Numbered from the stretch's first letter, positions 11,544 to 23,900 are shown. The stretch is DNA of 64,000 bases from Sapria himalayana (GCA_029783825.1 JAREIK010002957.1:136010-200009); one strand, 5' to 3'. The notes: generated by a model from the letters alone, not told the origin. Program-made: numbers and translations.

Positions 11544-12400
11544 TGTTGGAAATTATATTTTTGTTTGTTTGTTATAGCGAAAACTTTTAAAATCAAAACT
11601 CAAATGAGATTAAATTTTGATATTTTAAAAACACTAACTATTTAATAAAATAAAATTTAGTCTGAAATTTATTTGATTAAATCAATTAATTTAAATTTTG
11701 AATTTTCAGAAATGATTACTGTGAACTATATTCATAACACAGTCTACATAATACTTCAGAATCCATTCAATCCACAATTTAATAATAGAAAATTCATAAC
11801 ACTTAAAAAGTTCATTTGTCCAATGTATAGAATGTTTATATGAATAACATATACTGTTTTGCTTTTTCTTATTATTTAGTTTAATTTTTTATTTTTGATT
11901 AAAGCACTCCACTTTTGAGTTGATCAAATCTTTTTTTTTTATTATATGAGGTTATATAATATATTTTTTTCATTTGAGTATTATTATATTGTTTCAGTTT
12001 ATATTTTTTTTTTACAATTCAATTTATAATATGGTATCAATACCTGTTGTGGACAAGTTTTTTTTTACAAATCCTAGAATAAAAAATTGGTGTGCATGTA
12101 GATGCACATTAGGTATGCTCATGCATACAATAGGTGTGTGTAGGCACATTATAGGGGTGTGCAAGTAAATTGCAGGATGCACAAGCGCAAGCGAATAAAA
12201 TGTTTGCATAGTGATTTGTTCAAGTGCACGGTAGGCGTGCACAGGCACACAAAGTGCATGCCTAGTGGTGTCTGCAGATGCATAATAGGCAGATACAATG
12301 GTGCGTTTGAGTTGAGTAGGTGTGCATGATGGTGCATGTGCAAGCGAGCATGGTGGTGCTTGTGGTGGTCAATATGGTGGCATGCAACAATCCTTTTGGG
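11544..12400 (+). mobile_element. 5' end of a sense copia element: LTR, primer site, leader
   Basis: The sequence tggtatcaatacc at 12031-12043 matches the initiator-Met tRNA primer-binding site typical of plant copia elements (tggtatcagagc). It follows a T-rich segment that may be the LTR, beginning tgttggaaat at 11544. The leader after it (12070-12370) is a diverged tandem of gtgcatg/ggtgcac words, like the leaders at 39900-40160 and, reversed, 36190-36377. The coding part is gone, replaced by antisense element B. Confidence 0.5.
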
Positions 12401-13439
12401 AAGAAACCTTGATTGGGGTGTTTTTTTTAATAGAATTAAAAAAAAAAGATTAAATCATAATTTAGTTTAGTAAAAATTAAGGTTTGGCATAATATTATTT
12501 TTGGATGAATTATAATAATAATAATAAATGAAAGAGAGTCTCAATTCAATGTACTCATTATAAGATAATGATTAATATTAGAATATTTATTAGATATTAT
12601 TTTTGGAAAGGAGGCCAAAGCTCTACACAATTGTGAGAGGTACATGTTATTATATTTATCCATGAGTTTTCACAGAATTTATGTACTATGATGCATATTA
12701 AAGAGAATTATATGAAACTCTTTTCTAAGGCACCATTATATTCTTTCATTCTTTTAAGTATTGTTGCTTATTTACTCGTATTCTTACTTCAGACTTATAG
12801 ATTATCAACATAAGAGATATAATTCTTATCACTGATAATCATATTGGCTAATTAATGCATAAAAGTTTAAAATGTTAAAATTAAATGAAAAAAAAAATGA
12901 TTAGTTGAGGACTCTTTAGGGTCTGTGAAATTATCTATTAGCTAATTTGTTATAGTATTATAAGCTATAATAATATTTTCATCTTAAACATTCTCACTGA
13001 GAAAAAAGTAATCAATCTCTATATATTTTATCTGTTCTTGAATTACTGAATTGAAATCTATATGCTTTATTATATGATGGTAATAACAAAAAGTAGTGAT
13101 TGAAAAAAATATCTACTTGATCTCTTCCATAAAATATTAAATCTAAATGTCTCTCAGATAACTATCACTGTATCATAAATTATTTTTATACTAGATCTTA
13201 AAATAATTATTTATCACTTATTTTAACAGAAAATAAATCTTTCTTAAGAAAGCTATAAAAATCTATAATAAATTTTTTCAGTGCAAGATAATGTGCTCAA
13301 CTTAAATTTGAATATATGGTTGACAACAAATGTCTATGATCACCACAAAAAATTTCAAACTCATAAGATTTCTTTCCATATTTTAGTAAGTGATGAATTG
13401 TATCTAGGTGAATTTATTTCGAAAAATTAAAGAAATGAT

Positions 13440-13785
13440 TAATTATAGTCTATATAGGCTATATTTAAGTTGATGATATTCAGATAGTTAATATTCTATA
13501 TGATCATCTTATAACTATAACTGGTAACGTCAACTACCCTAGTAGCATCTAATAAGAAATTTATATATGGGTTACCAATGGAACATACCTAAAGACCAAC
13601 ATTTGAGAGAGTATGACTTACATACCTCTTATGTGATAATAAAATTTGTTTTCTGAAGTAAGTCATCTTTATCCCAAGAAAAGATAGCAATCTTCTAAGA
13701 TTATTCATTTAGAATAATGATTGAAAATAATTATTGAGTTAGATGATTTTCAAGTTATATTCTCTCAGGATAAAAATATGATCTT
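13440..13785 (-). pseudogene. copia reverse transcriptase C-terminal remnant (element B)
   Basis: The minus-strand frame reads LLSFLGIKMTYFRKQI, then LSHKRYVSHTLSNVGL, then SYSYKMII and NINYL. This is the copia RT end, FLGIEV...LSQ.KYV.DLL followed by YR..VG.L.YL. It has at least one stop and a lost glycine. It is part of antisense element B. Confidence 0.65.
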
Positions 13786-13857
13786 TGTATATAATTAAGA
13801 AAGATCATTTTGTTAGTAGAGCTCCTTTAAAAAAACAAAGAAGAATTTATAACAAAT

Positions 13858-14312
13858 TAGAGGTGTCAACCGGGCCGGGCCGGCCCGACACGAGGCACGG
13901 CACGGTTCGGTCGTGCCTGGGCCGGCCCGGCACGTTTTTAAACCGTGCCCAGGCCTGTGCCGTGCCCGGGTTAGGCACGAGCCGTGGCGTGCCGTGCCTG
14001 GCCAGAGCCGTGCCGTGCCTGGCCTGGCACGGCTCGTGCCGTGGCACGGCACGGCGGCACGGGTTCTTCCCATGCCGGTTCCACGCGGGCACGCGTGGAT
14101 GTGGCCTGACCCCTCCCAAAAAAAAGATCGCGGGTCAGTTCTGATTGGATCCCGACCCGCTTTCCCGACTCCCGACCCGGCACGGCCTACCATGCCTACG
14201 GGCCGTGCCATGCCCGGATGTTTTTAAACCGTGCCGGGCCGAGCACGGTAGCACGTTCGTGCCCTAACAAAATGGGCCGGGCTGTGCCGGGCCGGCCCAT
14301 TTGACACCTCTA
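13858..14312. mobile_element. hAT-like MITE with a perfect 8-bp target duplication
   Basis: Both flanks carry taacaaat (13850-13857 and 14313-14320). The element begins tagaggtgtcaa and ends ttgacacctcta, a perfect 12-bp inverted repeat. The 455-bp interior is extremely GC-rich for this window (gggccgggccggcccg, gtgccgtgcc). It encodes nothing credible, although the composition yields Arg/Pro/Gly-rich frames on both strands. The intact ends and duplication make it the youngest-looking DNA transposon here. It sits inside copia element B. Confidence 0.9.
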
Positions 14313-15189
14313 TAACAAATTTATATAGGTTGAAAAAGGTGATTGATTGTGAAATTCTCACAAATCAATTGTTGATATCTATTTCATTTCATATATTATC
14401 TTTCGTAAGCTATAAATTAAATGAGATTGTCTTGCTCAAAACTCAGGTGATTATTTCATATATATCTCTAGCTTTCTTCTAAAGGCTATTATGAATAAAA
14501 ATATTATTCATGCCTCTCTAATATATTTTTCAACTTTGAAATACTATATGTGATATAATTATTAACATTATGATTATCTTGGTTAATGAAAATATATTCA
14601 TGTCTAGCTAACTTTCATATATAATAATTCATAACTAAATTTGAATGTATTTGCTCGTAATAAGTCTTAGTTTAAAGTGATATGTCTTTTCAATTAGATA
14701 GGTCTTCACAATGAACACGCACATGCAACCAATAACAAACTTTCATATAGGTTGATATATTAGTTTCTAAGTCTCATTGGATAGATGACCTATATATCTT
14801 TCAATATTACCTGGAGTCATTCTTGATGAGATAATGTCTCATGAATAATACTTGTGAAATAGAGCCTTGGTAATGAGTACAACTCATTTGTTCTTTCTTG
14901 GGAGTAATTTAAAGTTCATGATTAAAATATATTTTCTTAACTTTTACTTTTTTAAAGTTTGCTAAAAAATAATTCATACTTTAAAAAGTAATATCAGTAT
15001 TTACTAATATTCTAATATACTTTGGTGAATGACATTCATATCTTTTTTATGTACCAGAATAACCAATGAAGATGTACTTTATTGCCCTAAGTGTCATTTT
15101 ATCCAGAATTAAATAGAAATATTGAACAAGAAAAATATTTCTAAAGTTTTATGATATAAATTAAATAATTTTTTTAAAGATTTAAAATC

Positions 15190-15460
15190 TACAAGTACAC
15201 ACAATAGAGAATAATTAAAGAATATATTCAATTAATGAGATCGTTTGCAGTTAAAATTGTATTCTTCTAAAATCTTTTTAAAACATTCCCATGAAAAAAA
15301 AATATTCAAGTCATTTCGATTAAATATTTATTCTTATTTTCTTTAATTCATTTTTGTGAGAGCGTGTCATCAATACAAGTTTAATGTATGATCTCGTGAT
15401 AAGTATAATAAGTGTTGAAACTATTTCTAAATTCTAATGCATTGTCATTTATTATTTTCT
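15190..15460 (-). pseudogene. copia integrase C-terminal core remnant (element B)
   Basis: The minus-strand reading TRSHKNELKKIRINI matches the TPQQNGVAERKNRHL motif of copia integrase, which contains the last catalytic region. The same block recurs antisense at 24.7, 30.1 and 32.8 kb and explains a dispersed tttattctttnnnttcagttaattcattntgtgag-like signal. Confidence 0.6.
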
Positions 15461-16394
15461 AAATATTTTTATTTAATAAAAAATAGAAAAAAAATATTTT
15501 TTAAATAAATAACTAAAAAATAGAAATAATATATGATATAAAGTGAAAAAAGAATCAACTACGTAAAATCCGTGCAATCATCAATAAACATGATAAAATA
15601 TATAAATTTCTCTCAGGTTGCATTTCCACTTGACCGACTTCTATTTAACTATATCAGATTGGTCGAGTCTTCTTTACACATATCTATCAAACATGATAGA
15701 AAAAAATATATTCTTTCATTATTGATATATCTCACACTTAAGTTTAGAGATATTTAATATTAGGATTTAATATTCTCTGTTCATCAATGATAAGTGGCCA
15801 AGAAGTTAATAGACAAGCAATTGATTAATATCATTCAATTATTTAGTAAGATATCCTAACATAAAAATAATATATACATTTCTATATTCAATCTCAATTA
15901 AAATTTTTTTGAAGTTTTATAATTTTACAAATAAATATTAGTAAAATAAAAAATGAAAACTTGAAAGAAACATAACATGTGAAATAAAAAGAATTGAGTT
16001 GAATGTTGTTATAATCAATAACTTTGGATGTCATGTTATTGACTTAGAATATTTAGTAAATAGAAAAAAAATAGTGAAAAGAGAATAATTTATTATAATA
16101 TAAATATTGGTTCATGCATTGATAATCCAAAAGTTTAAAGTAGGAAGAAAATCCACAAAACCAATAATACCTATGGATTTGGAAGTATTTATTGTTATCT
16201 TATTGGTGAGAAATGCTGTATATTTATCTCCACAAGGGGTCACAAATGGAGACTTCTATAAGAACGTATAGATGATTCTGATATTTGGTGTGGTCCATCC
16301 ACTTGTAGTGTGCATATTGAATTGTGACTCTCTTGCCTATGTTCCTACTATGATTGATACTCTTTTGATCACCAATATATGTTGAATAAGGTGT

Positions 16395-16488
16395 CTTTCA
16401 AGTAAGGGTCTGTTTGTTTTTTGGGCTGAACACTGAAATCAATTTGTTTTTAAAGTAGGCAGTCCAATTTGTTTTTTGGGTTGAACAC
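16395..16488. mobile_element. 94-bp insertion flanked by a 12-bp direct repeat
   Basis: The word tgaataaggtgt occurs at 16383-16394 and 16489-16500. Between them lies ggtctgtttgttttttgggc and a second partial copy of the same words (ttgttttttgggttgaacactg). The gggtctgtttg start is common at plant MITE ends. It could be a very short MITE, or a filler-containing repair product with duplicated flanks. Confidence 0.4.
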
Positions 16489-16499
16489 TGAATAAGGTG

Positions 16500-17115
16500 T
16501 GGTCCATCCCCAATCCACACTCTCTGTGGGAATAGAGCTTAAAGATTGAACTCAACACACACCATAGTTACACTCAGCCTAGTCATATAGGCAGTAACTT
16601 CGTCTATCATCAAATGTTTACCCACACAAAGAGTAATAGAGTAGAGAGCATATTTATTGAAGTAGTAAATCAGGAGGTTAGGGAGAGGAAACCATACTGG
16701 GATAATAAGCGACTCCTCCATTGGTGAGAACTCTAGCGTCCACTTGAGTATTCTCATGGGGAAGCCAACAACGCTCCACTATCATCAGAGCTAGACTCTG
16801 TGGAAGTCATCCTCCACAGAGAATTGAAGAATATTGTGCTTATCATTGAATAACACAAATTTGACCATCGATTTTAGCTTTAAAGATGTGAAGATCTCTT
16901 GAATCTTCTCGAAACAAGGCTTGCCGTGCGAAAATTTGCATATAAGTGTATATTTGAAAGGTTCAGTAAGCTTATCGATATTGGCTTCTATGAAGAACAC
17001 AGTCGGTTCCTTGTTAAGATTTTTATTTTTCGGATATATTGGTGCGAGTTCTTTAAAAACATCAGCGAATGACTTCTTATTTGTTAAGAAGTCATTTCTA
17101 TCCATTTCAGCTTCA
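16500..17115 (-). pseudogene. LINE ORF1 remnant (DUF4283-like), copy C
   Basis: The minus-strand frame from 17105 starts MDRNDFLTNKKSFADVFKE, then EPFKYTLICKFSHGKPCFE, VKFVLFNDKHNIL and SVEDDFHRV. It then meets stops and resumes in the same frame as RILKWTLEFSP, PVWFPLPNL and VGKHLMIDE, ending VCVEFNL. This is the plant LINE ORF1 nucleic-acid-binding domain layout (FKWTPDF, W.PLP, GKPL..D). It is homologous along its length to 54430-55046. No ORF2 follows downstream. Confidence 0.8.
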
Positions 17116-17455
17116 AGATGAGATTGATTTGCTTAACAATGAAGATTTTTGTTTCGGATATCGGCTCGCATTCTCCGTCAATTATTTTGATATAACTTTT
17201 GACCTTTATTTAAATAGCCTTGTTAATAGAGTTATTATACACAAGTTTAGTTACTGCTAGGTGAAGGTTCTAATTTCTTTTGTTTTCTTCGACTAAAAAT
17301 TTTAAAGGCTCACGAGACTTTTATTGATAAATGTAGTTTGTTTAACAAATCGGTGATGAAAAGCAATTGAATATTGTAAGTGCATACACATTTTGTGCTT
17401 GAAATTATTCCTAAAGTATCTCATGAATTTCACATCCTGTTTTGACATTATTGTA

Positions 17456-17490
17456 GAGGTGTCAAGTAGGTCAGGTGGTGTTGCGACTTT
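17456..17490. repeat. Isolated hAT-like terminal fragment
   Basis: The words tagaggtgtcaagtaggtca match the left end of the hAT-like elements here, but no GC-rich interior or right end follows. It is a truncated copy or a chance match. Confidence 0.3.
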
Positions 17491-17499
17491 GTAAGAGTA

Positions 17500-18700
17500 C
17501 AAAAATTATTGTTGACATGATCATAAAAGCTCTTTGGTTGATGACCTTTCATTTAATATAGCTTTACAAATATATGAGTTATACAAGTAATAAAGTTGAT
17601 TTATGTTTAGATTTTTATCTCACATGAATTATATAAACAGTTTTAACAACCAACAATAAATTAATTATGCTCGAGTTGTAGATATATTTGATACTTAAAA
17701 AGATGCTCAGACTTATGGTTGGTTTACTTTCTTGAGCATTATGATATTTTTCTTATATTTGGTCAATATTATATTTGGTTGTTAGATGAATAATTGATTA
17801 GTATCTAAATACGCATGTATCCTTTTGAAAGACAAGGTGATCATCATTCTTGGATTATCACTATCAAAGATGATCTTCTCGTAGTTCTTACCTCGGTATT
17901 TTAAAACTATAATCACACATTAATTCATGTAAGAGTCATCTGTATATTTATACTTTTCAGGTAATACGTTAATTATTCTTGATGATTATTTCAAATATGT
18001 AATTCTATTTTTTAACCTTTAATTATCTTAAAGTTACAAGATTATATGATACTAAATATGTCTTTGTTTTTGATTTTGTATGTATTATACTCATGTTAAT
18101 AAATATATATTTTCACACGAATTTCATCTATGCAAGTCATACAAGAGAAAATAATTTGCAGGATTGTTATTACCATTCTAGTTTTCTACAATTTCTTATA
18201 TCTCGTGACATATTTGTTATTGTCTATCACAATTACCATATGATTTTCATATTATGATAAAAATTTTAAGTTATACATTATAATTAATCATTATATTACT
18301 CAAAAGTTAATTTTTCTAGATAGTACATAATGAATTAATATTAAATATGTTTGTACTTTTGGTTTTATAAGTGTCATACTCACAATGATTAAATTTATTT
18401 TAATTTTGTGTTTTCATATATTAGTTTATCTCTTGCATTGAAAAAGGATAATCACATTTTTCTTATTGTACCATGTGAATGTATATAATGACTTGTATAT
18501 CATCATTGACCATAATCAATATGCATAAATTATGTATTCATAAAAACTCTAAGTTTTTATTCTAATTTGTATACATACTCATCAATATCTAAAAAATAAA
18601 ATAAACATAAATATAAACTCATATAATATTTAATTAATCACGATAAAATTATATTTATCAATCTTAGATCTTAATTTAGTCGAAAAGAGGAAATTGTGTG
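17500..18700. repeat. AT-rich intron DNA with a diverged ~290-bp tandem duplication
   Basis: The segment near 18045-18330 (aaatatgtctttgtttttg, tcatactcatg) is repeated in diverged form near 18335-18620 (aaatatgtttgtacttttgg, tcatactcacaatg). No protein motif is seen on either strand. Confidence 0.35.
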
Positions 18701-18709
18701 ATATATGTT

Positions 18710-19145
18710 GAGAGATATATTGTGAATTTGATAGTTACTAATGAATGGAGGGGGGGTGTCGTATCATTAAATATGGGGGTGTCAAAGATAATATTAAATT
18801 AAAAATTATATTTAAATATAATTATTTATTAAAAATTATATTTAAATATAATTATTTATTAAAAATTATAATTAATATATAATAGTAATAAACACAAAAA
18901 TTACATAAAATTAAGAAACTGGAGCAGTGGGGTGGGGGGTTTAAATGCATGATTTTAATTTTTAAATATGTGATATGTAAATATAATTATTTTTTAAAGA
19001 TAATATTTATATATTTTTTTATTTTATTATGCCATGTCCTAGGCGTATTCGTATCCTAAATTTTTAAAATTTATCGTGTCTTAGTTTTTTAAAATTTATC
19101 ATGTCTATGTATCGTGTCGTGTGGTATTTCCGTGTCCGTGCTTCT
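18710..19145. repeat. Relic related to the MITE at 37827-38410
   Basis: The right part (cgtattcgtatcctaaattt, cgtgtcgtgtggtatttccg, tgtccgtgc) resembles the right arm of the MITE near 38.4 kb, with its cgtgtcg/gtatccgtg words. A 30-bp unit (attaaaaattatatttaaat...) occurs two to three times in tandem at about 18805-18870. The termini are not identifiable. Confidence 0.35.
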
Positions 19146-19275
19146 TAAGCGATCATAACTTTCATAGATAGTGGACTAATATATATGTATATATATAGAC
19201 ACACACACACTAAGCGATCATAACTTTCATAGATAGTGGACTAATATATATGTATATATATAGACACACACACAC
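19146..19275. repeat. Perfect 65-bp tandem duplication
   Basis: Bases 19146-19210 and 19211-19275 are identical. Each starts taagcgatcataactttcat and ends with an acacacacac run. The identity implies a recent event, or an assembly duplication at the CA run. Confidence 0.9.
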
Positions 19276-19786
19276 AGATGCCCACAATCATGCACCCATA
19301 TACATTATCCTTTTTTATTCGGGCTTGATGCTGGCAATGCATGCATAGCTAACGCTTGCTGACTATCTCCTTGAGAAGTCAACAATAAATATAATGAAAA
19401 TATAATGCTTTGTCATCTGAAAATAATGTCAAATAGAGTGTACATTTTCAAAAAATGCAAAAGAAATGTTTTGGAAAAGAAGTAGCAGAAATTGGAAAAA
19501 CTAAACATTAATGAAAGCTGAGGAATAAGTCCCAATGTGCTTAATTTTTCTCTAATACCATGTTGTGATAAGGACATAGAAATATTTTATTAATTGATAC
19601 ATATATGAAACATGCTTTCTTATACTCCTCTAGGAAAACAAAAGGAAATTATTCACTCCTATAAACATTAATGAAAGCCTGAAAAATAAAAAAAATCTGT
19701 CCCAATCTAATCAGGATATAATTATTCAATCTAACAGTTCTGGATTTCCCTTTTCATTTTTATTTTCTGTTATTTTGTTACAGCAG

Positions 19787-19842
19787 GTCTGATTCTCTAG
19801 GAGGCCATCCTGATCACGTTCAAAAACTCAAATTATTACCAG
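19787..19842 (+). CDS. Coding exon 2 of the unrecognised gene
   Basis: A 56-nt exon lies between a pyrimidine-rich acceptor (ttttgttacagcag|gtctg) and the donor ccag|gtatat. With the AG from the previous exon it reads RSDSLGGHPDHVQKLKLLP and leaves a single G that completes a Gly codon in the next exon at 34256. The acceptor is a cagcag tandem: using the first ag (exon from 19784) adds one residue and keeps the frame. Phase agreement on both sides is the main support. Confidence 0.6.
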
Positions 19843-20039
19843 GTATATTATTGTCATTGAAGGAGATTATGAATTGTAAATGTGTAAGGGCTTAGTGAGC
19901 ACAATTCATCATGTTTCCATTTATACTCAATAAAAATGATCTAAAATACTTGTCAAAGCTGTGTTATGACTTCATTGTTGAAGAAAAGAAAATTGAAAAA
20001 GTTTGTTCATTAATATTTCACCCAAAAGAGAGTGAAAAG

Positions 20040-20360
20040 GGATATGTGTGTGTGTGTGTGTTGCAGTTTATTATTTCTTCATGTGTGCATTTTTTTTTAT
20101 TTTGATTATTAATGGGTGCATCCAGCAGCATGTGTGCATCTCGTGTAACATTGAGCGTAGATGCTTTTTCATTATGTATAACTTCTATACGCCTCCATTG
20201 TCCTTTGTTGCATGCCCATTGCATCGACGCATATGATGCCCAAAAATCACACCCTATATGGTGAGAGTTGTGGGTGGACCTTGTTTGTGGCATTACTAGG
20301 GAGTAGAGGTGGTGTGTGATTGTTGGTTTGCAGGATAGAAAGGGACATGGTGCAGACACT
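20040..20360. other. GT-rich tract, possible copia leader
   Basis: A (tg)n run at 20044-20061 precedes DNA with gtgtgcat and gcatg words, similar in style to the copia leaders at 12070-12370 and 39900-40160. No primer-binding site is visible. The short frames on both strands look accidental. Confidence 0.25.
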
Positions 20361-20849
20361 AAAAATAATTTACTGCAGTTTTTTATTTCTTTTTGGTATT
20401 GCTTTGTGATTTATATTTATTGAGTTTAAACTTTGATTATTATTCTATGAAAGTTTGGAAATCAAAATTACCCGCAGTGAGTAACATGAGTCAAAATGTG
20501 ATTTTTTTGTCAAGGGATGTTAGATCACCTAACAAATGAACCAATTAGCAATGAGATGAAGGAGAATTGACTATAAGCAAACTTTTGACATTTGATTGTG
20601 ACGTGACAGTTCATCGAGGTAGAGCTAGTCTCAGTTTTCTCATCTTGCATGATATGTCAGATGTTTTGATAGTTTACAATATCTTCATAATTATCTCATA
20701 TGACACATATATATAATATAGTTATTTAGATTCTTGGGTTGAGACTTGAGAGGATCATTGAGGTGGTCCATATGACTTCTCACTTTATATAGTTCTCTAG
20801 ATTAGCTATATAGTTCTTAGGAGTATTTTAAATCAAGGTTGATGCGGAA

Positions 20850-22135
20850 GCAAAATTGAGATAGTTTAAATTTTTTTGGGTATGATATTTATGGTCAGAC
20901 AAGCTTTTAGAATTTTGTTGGTAGATTTTGAGTGATTGGAAGTTTCATACCCTACTAGAGTGGTATTACCAGGCAGTTCAGTTTATAAGAGGAGAGAGTT
21001 TTGTTTTGAATTTGTTTATGACATAGGGGGTACTAGTCATATCTAAGATAGAGGCAGAGGCAAAAGTGCATCAGTTCAGTGTATACATTGCAAAAAGATG
21101 ATTCGTCATATCATAGATAGTTGGTAGGAGTTATTTTCAGTGAGGAAGCCTAGAGTACTATAGACAATTCATAGAGACACGCTGACTATCAGCTCTATTG
21201 ATTGGTCCTTACAGAGTCTTCCTACCATAATACCTACTGAAGGTGGATGTTTAGGATTGAATAGCAGCGATAGGTCATTCCCAACATTCAGGTACAATAA
21301 CTTTTATGTCTCATTCTTCTACTTCACACTTATTCATTATTAACTCATGAATCAGTATATATATTACATGCAATTATTTTTTTACTATATTCTTTACCCG
21401 TTGATTGAATATTATAGTATTTAATAATAATTCTTTAAAAATTATTGAATATAATAGTATTCAGCTTGATCTCTTGTTTATTCCACATATTTTATTATTC
21501 TCAATTATTTTTTTAGTTTATTTTTTTTGTGTTATGTTTTCACGTAAATTAATTTTTGTTTTATTTTTTTTTACTAATGTTTGTTTATAGGATCGAATAT
21601 TTTGAAAAAGATTTATTTTTAGATTAAGGTAAATTATATGTTCTATTCTATAGTATTATCTCTTACTAGGTAATAATAACAATTTCAGAATAAGAAAAGA
21701 AATAAATAATGAAATATAATTATTAGCAATGATAAAAATTTCCGGTATATCCATCGATATATCTCCGACAATAAAGTAAAATAATTATAGTTTTCAATCC
21801 AACACTTACTTGAGGAGACTAGATATTTATTTAATGTTCTCATTATTCTTTATTCTGATAGTTAGGAAGCAAGATTTATAGCTTTCAATTCGATGTTTCA
21901 AGAGAAAATGAAGTAAATAGAGATGAATTGTTTCTTTCTCATAGTGAAGATCTGAGATCGAACCATTATTGTAGATTATATTCAGACAACAAATTAATCA
22001 TCAAACATACTCATGAAGGACTTTAATAGGCATCAACTTATTTTTTTTTTTGAATTTTAAGCTTAGTATTGTGAATCTTTGTACAATAGCGTAAAAGGAG
22101 TATTGTAGTTTGTTGTTTATTTATGTATATTTTTT
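20850..22135 (+). mobile_element. Sense copia element C, gag and RNase H ends only
   Basis: A degenerate gag zinc knuckle, CIHCKKMIRHIIDSW, lies at 21080-21124 after GRGKSAS-like basic residues; the last cysteine is lost and one residue is inserted. At 21840-22130 the RNase H tail is readable: ILYSDS, EMNCFFLIVKI for the usual E.DCHF.REKI, then DRTIIVDYIQTTN. The protease-integrase-RT part between them is deleted. A probable LTR starts after the purine-rich aaaaggag at about 22105. Confidence 0.6.
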
Positions 22136-22139
22136 CTTT

Positions 22140-23860
22140 TTTTTTTATTTGATTAATGATGTGAGTACTCAATATGTGAGTTCTTTCAATTCATTGGCTT
22201 ATTATATGAGTATTATGTATATATTTGTTTCTATGTAAAGTGATTGGATGTTTTATTTGTTGGTTTTGTTTTCTACAATATATATTTTGAAACTTCAAGT
22301 GAGAAATAAGTTCAATGGAGGTCATAACTTGTCCACAAGACTTTCACCTAGTGTTGGGTCTGGAAGAGGTAATATGCACAATGCTTTGGCCAAAGTCCTT
22401 ATATATTGATCAAAGTATTATAAAGTTGTAAAATTGTAATTCCTTTCATCAACTTGGTGTATAGAAGTCTAGAATATTAAATATGGATGAAAAATATATA
22501 ATATGGAGCCTCTTCAAGGTATTCATGATAATGTTTGTTGACTATTCTGTTGTACAAGTATGTGTTATAATAAGTTTGGTTTAGAATTTTTTTCCTTATA
22601 AATAAGCAGTCTATCTTTGTGTATTTCGTTCGCTTGTCAAGTATTGAATTTGAGGTTATATGTATAATTATCTAACTATCATAATAAAAAACCGAGTGAA
22701 AAAAAATAAATAATTAATATTCTTGAATAAGTGTCGGATTCAAAGTATATCACAAGTAGTAATCGTTATTGTCATGAACTCTGTCTTTGTATTTGATTTT
22801 AAAATAAATCTCTTACTTTTTGATTAGACAAATTTGTCTTTGAGGAAAATATAAAAATTTATCAGACTTCATTTTGATGCATGTTGGTGCACAACTCAGA
22901 TCTGAATACTTAACAAATTACAAATATCCATAGTTGTTGAAAGATATCATAAGTCACATAGATTTTTTTACATACCTAAATATTAAAAAGTTGAGTTGGA
23001 TTGAACTTTTTGAGGAGAATCTAAGTTATAGTTAAATCAACTATATTGATTGCAATATTATATTTGGTCGAATAATAGTCAAATATTTAATATTCTTTTT
23101 GATTATTCTATAATTAGTAAAGTCAACTATAGGAGTGATATAAGAAGTAAAATTAATATGTGGATCAATAAAAGCGGAACATAACCCCAAAGTCTAACGC
23201 ATGTACAAGTCTTAAGCGTGTATCTTTTCTTTTATTAAAAAAAATATATCTCTTAGAATAAATTATTATTATGCTAAAAAAAGTTCTCTCAAGCTGCTGC
23301 ATCTAGAATTATTATTGAAGATGCCCCTTAAGTTGCATGATTATTAACTTATTATTACTCATAATCAAAATAGTATCTACTTATATAGTGAACAAAATCA
23401 TTTTGTGGTCAAAGCTTTTCCGAAAAAATAAAGAAAAATGCATAACACACATACGCAAATAAAATGAGGTGATTGCATCTGAAAAACTTGCAAACCAACC
23501 TTTTAATGATTGCTTTAGACTATATAGTATTTTTTGCACTTTGCAATTCGTGTCTTAACTATACTGATATAAATTCTGATGGTTGCTTCATATATATATA
23601 TTCTCAGGATATCAAAACAAAAATTTACATCTAACTGATATATTTTTTACATGTTATTTGTCAGATAAACAAAAATTCACATGAAGATCATCTTGGTTAT
23701 TAGAGAAAGTATTTTATTAATCCATATCAAATATCTAAGCAAATTTTCTTATTATAATTTTCATCTTAAAGTAATTTACCTTCTCATTTATTTATATTTT
23801 TATTTATATATATTTTTATAATGAATACGAACTTGTGGTTACCAAAAGACTTTCTCATAG
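22140..23860. other. AT-rich intron DNA with no recognised element
   Basis: This may include an LTR of copia element C in its first few hundred bases. I see no conserved protein motif, tRNA or terminal repeat in the rest. Confidence 0.4.
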
Positions 23861-23866
23861 GTCATG

Positions 23867-23900
23867 GTACTAATTCCCAAGTCCTATTGGGAATTAGTAC
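23867..23900. repeat. Perfect 13-bp inverted repeat, 8-nt loop
   Basis: The arm gtactaattccca (23867-23879) is exactly complementary to tgggaattagtac (23888-23900). The flanks show no T-run, and it is not at a gene end. It may be the remnant of a small MITE or a fold-back. Confidence 0.8.

Larger units (their letters stand above)
12890..16135 (-). mobile_element. Antisense Ty1/copia element B
   Basis: From high to low coordinates: protease site seen as WIINA*TN (about 16109-16130), integrase TRSHKNELKKIRINI block (about 15460-15190), the RT end with FLGIKMTYFRKQILLSHKRY (about 13785-13440), and RNase H with KHIEIDYFFLSENV and NFTDPKES (about 13050-12900). The order is that of a copia polyprotein. 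Stops are frequent. A hAT-like MITE (13858-14312) is inserted in the RT part. The LTR borders are not resolved. Confidence 0.7.

Noticed and set aside
13785..14227. Several Arg/Pro/Ala-rich frames of 70-132 residues on both strands
   Set aside because: They overlap in five frames inside the GC-rich hAT-like MITE, where stop codons are rare because of composition.
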